DNA of 13,268 nt from Candidatus Giovannonibacteria bacterium RIFCSPHIGHO2_02_43_16 (GTDB taxonomy: Bacteria; Patescibacteriota; Minisyncoccia; JACPKW01; UBA11713): positions 1-13,268 of the forward strand of contig MFHJ01000032.1 in the NCBI GenBank assembly GCA_001778545.1, read 5' to 3'. Made by a program: the position numbers and the translations under genes. Shown here in pieces: positions 5,353 through 11,792 of this stretch; position 1 is the first letter of the stretch; each line of letters opens with the position of its first letter. The notes below the pieces were generated by a model. That model ran no database searches. It saw only the letters and a list, made by a program, of their open reading frames with translations, and was not told the DNA's origin.

Positions 5353-6654
5353 TTACCTCTGCGCGGTTCTTGAGATTATGTCAATTTGTTCTTGATATTT
5401 AGTCGCGAGTCCCATCACATCATCGCCGTAGAAACGATAAGCTGGATTTTTCCAATTTGATCCCGCAAGATATTTTAGGGCCGCATTATATTCCGCAGCA
5501 TACGTCCGGGCACCGGCGCCGTTATCGCGCAGCAAAAGCCCCGACGCGACAAAGGCATCTTGCGGATCCCACGGATTTGGCGGATTATGCCCCGTTATTT
5601 TAGCGACCGCGCTTTCATATAAAAGCCATGTTGTCGGGATAAATTGAGCCGGGCCCATCGCGCCTCCGCAATATCCATACCAAGCTTTCTTTGAAACAGG
5701 CATGGAGTCTGGATTCAAACCAAGTCGCGAGGTTATATCCTTGAAAGCGTCCCTTTGCTTCGCGCATCTCGCATGCGCTAAGTCGATGTTCCAATTTCCC
5801 GTCCCGACATTCGCGCCCAGATTGGATTCTTCCGCGATTATCCCTAAGAGAAATGCCGGGCGGATTCCCGCTCCTTTTTCCACTTGAAGCGCGTACTCGA
5901 GAGCTTTTTCGAACGGGATAGCTTTTGAACCATTGAGCAAGAAAAGCTGGGATCTTATGGCCGCGGCGTTTTTGGCCCGTTCATCCAGCACTTTTTTGTA
6001 CGCTTTCTCCTGCCCGCGCGTCAGATCCAATATTCTTTTTTTCTCTCGCTCTTTATCTTCGATGCTTTTCCTCTCCAATTCCTGAATAGTCTTCAATTGC
6101 AGTTCCTGCGCCTTTCGTTCTTCTAAATCAATCTTCTGGGCTTCCGCCTCGCTCTTGTTCGCCCTTATTTCTTGGAACGACTGCTGAAGCGATCGCTGTA
6201 TCGCATCAAAAGAGTCGGCCTGAACGAAAAATTCGGATAGATTGTCATAGCCCAAAAGCATCTCAACCATCGAAGACTGGTCAATTTGGTAAAGTTCCCT
6301 CAAAAGCTCGGAAAGAGAATCTTTCTCGCGCTCTATTTTATTATCAAGGGCGGAGATAGTTTTATTTTTTTCCCCAATCGCCCCCTGCAAATTGGAAATC
6401 GCGATATTCCTCGCCCTTATCTCAAGTTGAGATTTTTTGATCTGGGCGTCGAGCAACGCTATGTCCCGTTCAAGGCTTTGCGCTTGATTCTGCTTGTCTT
6501 GGATGATATTCCTATATCCGCCTATTTCTTTCTCAATGCCAGCAAGTTCCGATTCCAATTGCGCCCTTCTATCAGTAACCGAAGAAGGGTCGATTGCCTG
6601 CGCAGAAATATAAAACACCGGAATAAGCAATAAACTTAGCCAAAAAAGACGCAT
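5353..6654 (-). CDS. Secreted coiled-coil protein with C-terminal lytic transglycosylase domain
   Basis: This 433-residue protein has a signal peptide (MRLFWLSLLLIPVFYISAQA, likely cleaved near residue 20). A long coiled coil follows (about 27-120 and 150-232, rich in E, K, Q, R) with a hydrophobic break SMVEMLLGYDNLSEFF (128-143), as in PcsB/EnvC-like wall proteins. The C-terminal domain (about 245-428) is a soluble lytic transglycosylase: LLGIIAEESNLGANVG (269-284) holds the probable catalytic Glu (275 or 276) and AMGPAQFIPTTW (332-343) is the MltB-like signature. It would cut the glycan MurNAc-GlcNAc bond outside the membrane, the coiled coil perhaps docking it to a division or secretion complex. 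It has its own promoter and is followed 1 base later by the histidine phosphatase gene. Confidence 0.88.
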   Translation of the reverse strand: MRLFWLSLLLIPVFYISAQAIDPSSVTDRRAQLESELAGIEKEIGGYRNIIQDKQNQAQSLERDIALLDAQIKKSQLEIRARNIAISNLQGAIGEKNKTISALDNKIEREKDSLSELLRELYQIDQSSMVEMLLGYDNLSEFFVQADSFDAIQRSLQQSFQEIRANKSEAEAQKIDLEERKAQELQLKTIQELERKSIEDKEREKKRILDLTRGQEKAYKKVLDERAKNAAAIRSQLFLLNGSKAIPFEKALEYALQVEKGAGIRPAFLLGIIAEESNLGANVGTGNWNIDLAHARCAKQRDAFKDITSRLGLNPDSMPVSKKAWYGYCGGAMGPAQFIPTTWLLYESAVAKITGHNPPNPWDPQDAFVASGLLLRDNGAGARTYAAEYNAALKYLAGSNWKNPAYRFYGDDVMGLATKYQEQIDIISRTAQR

Positions 6655-6661
6655 ATTATAT

Positions 6662-6670
6662 ATTATAGCA
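6662..6670 (-). promoter_or_regulatory. Extended -10 promoter of the transglycosylase gene, leaderless arrangement
   Basis: The minus strand reads TGCTATAAT (6670-6662), a perfect extended -10 element, then ATATAAT and the ATG at 6654: a gap of 7 bases. No Shine-Dalgarno sequence can fit. No -35 match is visible; that position falls inside the end of rplY. Confidence 0.6.
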
Positions 6671-6678
6671 GACTGGGA

Positions 6679-7353
6679 TTATTCCTTCTCCTTGCCGGAG
6701 CCTTCTTTCGCTTCTCCCTCCTCAATAAGTTTTTCCTTTTTCGTGAGAACTTCGATTGATTCAATCCCAGCCGCAGACACAGTTTCTTCAGCTTTAAGCT
6801 CCTCTTCGCTTCTTGGAGACTCAACAAGCGCCAAAACTTCCTCCAGAGCCGCGTGCGTCTTTACTCCTTTCGGCAAGCTCAAATCAGCTACAGTAAACTT
6901 ATCTTCAAGATTTTTAAGCTTCGATAAATCAACTTTTATCTGGTGCGGTAAATATGCCGGCAAAGCTTCAATTTCCAATTCGTGATGAACTTTCACTAAG
7001 ATTCCTCCGAGCTTAAGAGCTGGGGAATCTCCCTCAAACAAAAGCTCTACCTTCGCCTTGATAGGCTTATCCATCCTCACCTGTAAAAAATCAACATGCA
7101 CCGGAACATCCTTAATCGGGTCAAAAGCGATATCGTGTATCAAAACATTTTTCCTCTCTGGGCCGATTTCGAGTTCAACAAGGCTGGATTCGCCCGCTTG
7201 CCTAAAGACTTTCTGAAAATCATGCCAAGAAATTTCAAGCAATAGCCCGCTCTCTCCGGCGCCATACACTATTGCCGGAATTTTTCCCGCCTTTCGCAAA
7301 TTCTTTACCTTTTTACCGACCAAATCCCTCTTTTCGGCTTTAATAGAAGTCAT
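6679..7353 (-). CDS. rplY: 50S ribosomal protein bL25, long CTC form
   Basis: This 224-residue protein starts MTSIKAEKRDLVGKKVKNLR and has the 5S rRNA-binding N-domain (1-92; KAGKIPAIVYGAGESG, HDIAFDPIKDVPVHVDFLQV). The all-beta TL5-type domain follows (about 98-185; LKLGGILVKVHHELEIEALPAYLP). An acidic, low-complexity tail rich in E and K runs from 186 to 224. Proteins of this two-domain form are called CTC or TL5, while E. coli L25 has only the N-domain. It lies 28 bases downstream of the CapA-like gene on the same strand. No Shine-Dalgarno sequence is seen, and a weak AT-rich -10 candidate may lie before the ATG. The long tail is common in bacteria and probably unstructured. Confidence 0.95.
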   Translation of the reverse strand: MTSIKAEKRDLVGKKVKNLRKAGKIPAIVYGAGESGLLLEISWHDFQKVFRQAGESSLVELEIGPERKNVLIHDIAFDPIKDVPVHVDFLQVRMDKPIKAKVELLFEGDSPALKLGGILVKVHHELEIEALPAYLPHQIKVDLSKLKNLEDKFTVADLSLPKGVKTHAALEEVLALVESPRSEEELKAEETVSAAGIESIEVLTKKEKLIEEGEAKEGSGKEKE

Positions 7354-7381
7354 GGCTATAAGTTAATCATATAATGAAGAT

Positions 7382-8305
7382 TTAATCAATGAACAACGGT
7401 TGATAGTTTAAATTAAGCTTGATTTCACGAGTTTTGACGCTTAAGATTTTTTTGTCCCTAATCTCGACTTCCAAAAGAAGTCCTGTCATCGTCTCTTCCG
7501 AAAAATTCTGGTCAAAGACAAAATTACCTAAGCTGTATGCGATGTAGGAATCCACATATTTCTCAACTGGCTGGGTAACGTGCGGATGATGGCCAATGAC
7601 TAAATCAGCGCCCGCGTCGATAGCTATTTTCGCAAGCTTAATTTGGCGTAGCGAAGGTTCTTTTTTGTATTCTTCGCCGAAATGAAAGGAGACAACAATC
7701 AAATCGGCCGCGCTCTTCGCCCATGAAACGCCCTTTTTCACAACTTCATCATCGGCACGAATGCCAAGTCCTGGAAAATCGCTAAACGCGAGTAATCCTA
7801 ATTTTAACCCCTTTACTTCAAAGATCTCGGGACTCGTAGTCGCGCCTGCTGGAATTATATTCGCTTCTCTCAAAATCGAAAGCGTGTCAACAAAGGCTTC
7901 CATGCCCCAATCTCCGCTATGATTGTTGGCGACAGACATGGCGTCGAATCCGGCGAATTTCAAGCCCCCAATAACTCTTGCGTCCATTCTAAAAGAATAT
8001 GCGGACCCGGCATTTTTTCCTCTCGAAGAAATCGGACCCTCAAGATTTCCGAACAAAAAATCATATTCCGAAAGTTCACTCGCGATATTTAAAAACGGAA
8101 AGCGAAAATCGCCTGCGCCCTCTTTTAGAATTTTTTTCTCAACCTCGCGATCCATCATTATATCCCCGACGAAAGCTAATTTTATAATCTCTGAATTTGC
8201 CGGAGTCGCGTGCTTTCTTTCGGAAAAATATACCTCCGGACCAAGATATATTTTTGCCCCCAAAGCAAAAACTCCCGCCAAGATCAAAATCCAAAAATAG
8301 CGCAT
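7382..8305 (-). CDS. CapA-family metallophosphoesterase-like protein, membrane-anchored
   Basis: From the ATG at 8305 the protein has 307 residues and a hydrophobic N-terminus (MRYFWILILAGVFALGAKIY), so it is anchored or secreted. All CapA-fold (PF09587-type) motifs are present: FVGDIMMDR (45-53), GNLEGPI (86-92), ANNHSGDWG (126-134), SFHFGEEY (206-213), IGHHPHVTQP (237-246) and YSLGNFVFDQ (257-266). The fold is related to calcineurin-like phosphatases; Bacillus CapA takes part in poly-gamma-glutamate capsule export, but in most bacteria the substrate is unknown. A longer start at 8371 would add 22 residues ahead of the signal-like segment and overlap the upstream dehydrogenase by 62 bases. 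The 8305 ATG, 4 bases after that gene's stop, is preferred. No synthase genes (capB, capC) are nearby. Confidence 0.88.
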   Translation of the reverse strand: MRYFWILILAGVFALGAKIYLGPEVYFSERKHATPANSEIIKLAFVGDIMMDREVEKKILKEGAGDFRFPFLNIASELSEYDFLFGNLEGPISSRGKNAGSAYSFRMDARVIGGLKFAGFDAMSVANNHSGDWGMEAFVDTLSILREANIIPAGATTSPEIFEVKGLKLGLLAFSDFPGLGIRADDEVVKKGVSWAKSAADLIVVSFHFGEEYKKEPSLRQIKLAKIAIDAGADLVIGHHPHVTQPVEKYVDSYIAYSLGNFVFDQNFSEETMTGLLLEVEIRDKKILSVKTREIKLNLNYQPLFID

Positions 8306-8309
8306 ATAT

Positions 8310-9281
8310 TTAAGCCAGTAGATTCGGGGGTTTTTGGCCGGAGAGCGAGGCAATGATATTTTCCGCCACAAGCTCGGCCATTTTATTTCTCGTTTCCTCC
8401 GTCGCGGATGCGAGATGCGGGGTCATGATAATATTTTCAAGATTGATTAAGCCTGGCTCAATCGCGGGCTCATTCTCAAAGACATCTATCGCGGCGCCTT
8501 TTATAGTTTTACTTTTCAATGCTTCCGCGAGAGCTTTTTCATCTACGATGGGCCCGCGCGAGGTATTAATCAAATAAGCGGTTTTTTTCATGGCTTTGAA
8601 GCTCTCCGCGTTTATCAGGTGCTTTGTCGCTGGCATCAACGGAACGTGTACGGAAACGAAGTCCGCGTTTTTCAAAACCTCATCAACCGTCGGGCAAAAA
8701 ACAGCACCGGATTCTTTTTCAAATTCTTCGTTGCGCTTAACGTCGTAGTATAAGACCTTCATCTCGAAGCCTTTTGCGGCATGGTGCGCCACGCGCGAAC
8801 CAATTCTGCCTAGTCCGATTATTCCCAAAGTTTTTTTCGAGACATCCGTCCCCAAAAGCATCATCGGCTCCCAGCCGTGATATTTTCCGGCCCGCGCGAA
8901 TCTTTCCCCTTCCGATATCCTGTGCGCTATCGCGAGCAATAAAGCGAAAGTGTGCTCCGCGACAGTATCAGTTAGAACCCCTGGGGTATTCGTAATCATT
9001 ATTCCTTTTTCTTTCGCGGCAGAAACATCCACATTATCGAACCCCACGGCCATATTCGCGAAAATTTTGCACTGCGATCCGGCCGCCTCAAAAACATCTT
9101 TATCTATCTTATCAGTCAATAAACATAAAACCCCGTCATAATTCCCCTTTTTTAAAAAAGCAATTAACTCGTCTTTGGATAAAACTTTATCTTCAGGATT
9201 TACATCGATATCGTATTTCGCATCAATCAGCTTTTTTATCCCCGCTTCCGGAATCTTCCTCGTTACAAATATTTTTGGCAT
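8310..9281 (-). CDS. D-isomer-specific 2-hydroxyacid dehydrogenase (glyoxylate/hydroxypyruvate reductase-like)
   Basis: This 323-residue enzyme starts MPKIFVTRKIPEAGIKKL. It has the Rossmann signature GIIGLGRIGSRVA (153-165; Gly156, Gly158, Gly161) with Asp180 closing the second strand, which favours NAD over NADP. The catalytic triad of the family is visible: Arg242 in INTSRGPIVDE, Glu271 in DVFENEP and His289 in MTPHLASATEETR. FANMAVGFDNVD (74-85) and NTPGVLTDTVAEHTFALLLA (98-117) are substrate-loop signatures closest to glycerate dehydrogenase/glyoxylate reductase (GyaR). It would reduce glyoxylate or hydroxypyruvate, or run in reverse, in the cytoplasm; the true substrate is uncertain. 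A weak near-leaderless promoter (TGATATTAA, 9300-9292, 10 bases from the ATG) overlaps the end of the upstream gene. capA follows 4 bases after the stop. Confidence 0.92.
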   Translation of the reverse strand: MPKIFVTRKIPEAGIKKLIDAKYDIDVNPEDKVLSKDELIAFLKKGNYDGVLCLLTDKIDKDVFEAAGSQCKIFANMAVGFDNVDVSAAKEKGIMITNTPGVLTDTVAEHTFALLLAIAHRISEGERFARAGKYHGWEPMMLLGTDVSKKTLGIIGLGRIGSRVAHHAAKGFEMKVLYYDVKRNEEFEKESGAVFCPTVDEVLKNADFVSVHVPLMPATKHLINAESFKAMKKTAYLINTSRGPIVDEKALAEALKSKTIKGAAIDVFENEPAIEPGLINLENIIMTPHLASATEETRNKMAELVAENIIASLSGQKPPNLLA

Positions 9282-9287
9282 ATTTAT

Positions 9288-10419
9288 TTAATTAATATCA
9301 TTTATTTTCCATACTGGAGAATATACTCCTGGGCTTACTTGTTGAGCAGTTCTCTCCATTATTATTCTTGCCACAATTGTTTCTCCTCTAACTTCAACTC
9401 TTCCCTCAAATTCAGTTCTGTCCGACACCTGAAAAATCAATTCTGCATTGTTATATCCATTGAGTCCGAGCTGGTCAATACCACGTTCTGTAAAATATGG
9501 CTTCAAATATACTAAACCATCGGTAGAAGTAGCAGCTGCAAATATATTTTTTACTTTAGACATTATTTCCTCCGGCTCATGATCGGTTATAGGCGGGTAA
9601 ACATATACCTGCCCAGCCCCGGACATTAATCTTCCTTCTAGACTTCGAAATTTTGCAGATGCTCGGAAAATAAGATTTGTATCCTTCTTTAACGTGCAAA
9701 AGCACACTGTCTCGTATGAGTGTAGGGTCTGGAATATAAGTACCGAAAGTAAGCTTATATTGTCTACCGGCATTAATGCGAGATGTATAAACTTCTAGCT
9801 GGCCGTAATTTGGAGATTTAATAAATATCTCCGGCTCTTTCGCGACTGGCAATTTTACTATATCAGGAAAAGTTGAATCTAAAATAATTTTTTCTATCTC
9901 CGAGGGATCTATGGATGAGTAAGAAAATTCGTAAACAAGCTTATCTTTTATGAAAAAATATGTTGTGGAAGCTGAACCATTTTTACTTACCGAAGTTATT
10001 TCAATATTATTTAAATTTACTGCTCGTATTTCGGCTTTTACTTTCTCCCAATTATTTATATCATTGCAAAATAGAGCGTTTTTACCCAATGGACTTTCGC
10101 AATAAACGTGTATGCTAGTGCGCATATTTGGATTTTCGTAGGCACGTATATCAATGCTTCCCTTTTTATCTCCAGTTCTTAATAATAATTTGCTAGTAGT
10201 GGTAGATTCGATTTCAAAATAGAATGGGTATTTTATCTCAAACCCATATTTTTCGTTGCGGTATGTTTTCCACTCTTCGACTTCGCTCAGGGTGGGGTCA
10301 GTGATTCTTTCTGCATTTTTTTCTAAATCCTTGACAAAATAATTTTTATATACAAACAGGCTTCCGCCAGCAATAACGAGCGCCGCGAGCCAGATAGAAA
10401 TTATTTTTGGAATAGACAT
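9288..10419 (-). pseudogene. Frameshifted gene for a secreted or anchored protein with a PsbP-like N-terminal region
   Basis: Two overlapping minus-strand frames make one gene. The upstream part (10419 to about 9690) has an N-terminal membrane segment (MSIPKIISIWLAALVIAGGSL) and WKTYRNEKYGFEIKYP (50-65), a phrase I know from PsbP-like lipoproteins of Parcubacteria. The downstream part (about 9690 to 9288) is beta-rich, ending SPVWKINDIN. The switch fits one extra A in the AAA at 9690-9688: removing it joins LLHV to KKDTNLIFRASAKF and gives one protein of about 376 residues. Past that point each frame continues only as poor-quality sequence. A sequencing or assembly error, a recent mutation, or less likely a programmed shift could explain it. 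It begins 5 bases after hicA. Function is unknown. Confidence 0.7.
10271..10300. repeat. CTTCGACTTCGCTCAGG-type dispersed repeat inside a coding region
   Basis: The plus strand reads CTTCGACTTCGCTCAGGGT (10275-10293) within 10271-10300. Its reverse complement is translated in the PsbP-like gene as DPTLSEVEE (residues 41-49). From memory, this CTGAGCGAAGTCGAAG word recurs as half of a dispersed palindromic element in many environmental genomes, including CPR, where it appears in proteins as DPTLSEVEG-like peptides. Only one half is present here, in frame between the membrane anchor and the folded domain. Confidence 0.5.
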
Positions 10420-10424
10420 GATTT

Positions 10425-10646
10425 TTATTTTAAAAGTTTAATAAACTCTTCGGCAGACAAATCGGCATCGCGAAGTATTTTTCTCAAGAGGCCGCGACTT
10501 ATTGCCTCATAATCAGGTATAGTTATATTCTTTCGATTTTGACACGATAAACGAACATGGCTACCGCGTTGCCGGAGAATCTGATAGCCAATTTTCGAAA
10601 GCGCCCTGATTATTTCCTGTCCAGATAAAATGGGCAGCTGCGACAT
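10425..10646 (-). CDS. hicA: HicA-family toxin (mRNA interferase)
   Basis: This 73-residue protein has the compact double-stranded-RNA-binding-like fold pattern of HicA/YcfA: LSGQEIIRALSKIGYQILRQRGSHVRLS (7-34), with the catalytic His30 in the GSH motif, a strand NITIPDY (40-46), and SRGLLRKILRDADLSAEEFIKLL (50-72). HicA toxins cleave mRNA and tmRNA and are neutralised by HicB. The usual PxH after the second strand is PDY here; the catalytic His is intact, so activity is likely. It starts 3 bases after the hicB stop. Confidence 0.92.
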   Translation of the reverse strand: MSQLPILSGQEIIRALSKIGYQILRQRGSHVRLSCQNRKNITIPDYEAISRGLLRKILRDADLSAEEFIKLLK

Positions 10647-10649
10647 TGA

Positions 10650-10874
10650 CTAGATCGTAATTGTATGCAAACTTAATTCCTTTGGATGATAAGATTCCAA
10701 AGTTTCCTTGCTCCCCTTCTCCTCCAAAACCAAACTCAAAACTTCCCTTATATTTTTAAGAGCTTCATCTAATGTCTTCCCCTGGCTATAACATCCGTCA
10801 AAAAGCGGGCATTCAACGATGTAAAAATCGTTTTCGTCTTTCTCTACAAATAGTGGTAATTGATTCTTAGGCAT
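10650..10874 (-). CDS. hicB: HicB-family antitoxin, short form
   Basis: This 74-residue protein shows the partial RNase-H-fold of HicB: LPLFVEKDENDFYIVECPLFDGCYSQG (6-32) and TLDEALKNIREVLSLVLEE (34-52). CPxxxGCxSQGxTxxEAxxNI is the family signature. It lacks any C-terminal DNA-binding helix-turn-helix or ribbon-helix-helix domain, so self-repression of the promoter would need another protein. The order antitoxin then toxin is one of the common hicBA arrangements. It ends in TAG, one of the few in the window and one that depends on RF1. Confidence 0.92.
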   Translation of the reverse strand: MPKNQLPLFVEKDENDFYIVECPLFDGCYSQGKTLDEALKNIREVLSLVLEEKGSKETLESYHPKELSLHTITI

Positions 10875-10880
10875 ATTTTA

Positions 10881-10908
10881 ATTATAACACTTCTATATCT
10901 CCAATCAA
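10881..10908 (-). promoter_or_regulatory. Promoter of hicBA, leaderless arrangement
   Basis: The minus strand reads TTGATT (10908-10903), a 16-bp spacer, then TGTTATAAT (10889-10881), a perfect extended -10. The ATG at 10874 follows after only 6 bases (TAAAAT). It lies just downstream of the fba stop, so hicBA can be transcribed independently of fba. Confidence 0.6.
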
Positions 10909-10927
10909 CTCTACTTCTTATTATACT

Positions 10928-11791
10928 TTATACCCTATTCCCAGAGCCGAATAATTTTATCTTCTCCATTGTTTTTGCTCTGACAGTTTCTATAGCGGGG
11001 GCAAGAATTTTATACGGGGTCGTCTCCTCTGGATTATTCGCTAGAAAAGTGCGAAGCGCCCAGGTGTAAGCTACGCGAATCTCCGTATTTATGTGTATGT
11101 TGTTTATGCCGGCTCCAATCGCGGCTTTAATCTGGTCGTCCGGCGTTCCGGACCCGCCATGCAAAACCATCGCGACGCCCCCAATTGCCTCCCTGATCGC
11201 CGCAATTCTCGCGATGTCCAATTTCTTAACATTAGCCGCGATTCCGTGCAAGTTGCCAACGGCCGGGGCAAAACGGTCAACTCCTGTCTCGCGGACAAAT
11301 CTCTCGGCTTCTTCCGGCTTGGTCAAGCTCTCTGGCGGAACTTCTATAATTTCCTTATAGACTTTCGAGGATTCCGTAACTAAATAACCAACTTCTCCCT
11401 CGACTGAAATATTTTTGTTTTTTGACTTAGCGTAAGAAACTATTTCTTTCGTTCCATTTATATTTTCTTCTAAATTACTGGCTGATAAATCTATGTGCAC
11501 GGAATCGTATCCGGCATCAACTGCTTCTTGCGCCATTCCAACAGACTTATGGTGATCGGCGTTCAAAAAAATCGGCAACTTATATTCTTCGCGATACTCG
11601 CGGATCATCGCGACTGCCTGCTTCGCGCCGATAAATCTCCTCTCGCCTTCTGAAGTGCCGATCATAACCGGCGACTTTAATTCTTTCGCCGCCTCCAAAA
11701 TCCCGACAAGCGTTACCGCGTCCGAAATATTAAAATGCGGCAAAGCCCATTTCCCCTCTCGCGCTTGGTTTAAAATTTCTTTAAGCGTCAT
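10928..11791 (-). CDS. fba: Class II fructose-bisphosphate aldolase (ketose-bisphosphate aldolase)
   Basis: This 287-residue zinc enzyme starts MTLKEILNQAREGKWALPHF. LNADHHKS (77-83) gives the catalytic Asp79 and zinc ligand His80; VEGEVG (130-135), AVGNLHG with His182, VLHGGSGTPDDQI with His211 and the phosphate-binding GGSG, and NIHINTE (231-237) complete the active site. It splits fructose-1,6-bisphosphate into glyceraldehyde-3-phosphate and dihydroxyacetone phosphate; tagatose-bisphosphate activity cannot be excluded. It follows the PfkB kinase gene by 1 base, which suggests that the kinase supplies its substrate. The usual LHLDHG is LNADHH here, a modest variation that leaves the key residues in place. 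Confidence 0.93.
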   Translation of the reverse strand: MTLKEILNQAREGKWALPHFNISDAVTLVGILEAAKELKSPVMIGTSEGERRFIGAKQAVAMIREYREEYKLPIFLNADHHKSVGMAQEAVDAGYDSVHIDLSASNLEENINGTKEIVSYAKSKNKNISVEGEVGYLVTESSKVYKEIIEVPPESLTKPEEAERFVRETGVDRFAPAVGNLHGIAANVKKLDIARIAAIREAIGGVAMVLHGGSGTPDDQIKAAIGAGINNIHINTEIRVAYTWALRTFLANNPEETTPYKILAPAIETVRAKTMEKIKLFGSGNRV

Positions 11792-11792
11792 A

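Noticed and set aside
8306..8371. Upstream start for the CapA-like protein
   Set aside because: It would overlap the dehydrogenase by 62 bases and put 22 polar residues before the signal-like segment; the ATG at 8305 fits spacing and topology better.
9685..9700. Programmed ribosomal frameshift
   Set aside because: No slippery heptamer, stimulatory SD or obvious pseudoknot is seen at the joint; a simple indel explains it.
10860..11069. Plus-strand hydrophobic ORF of 69 residues
   Set aside because: It lies antisense to the end of fba and the hicB promoter; its hydrophobicity follows from T-rich DNA.
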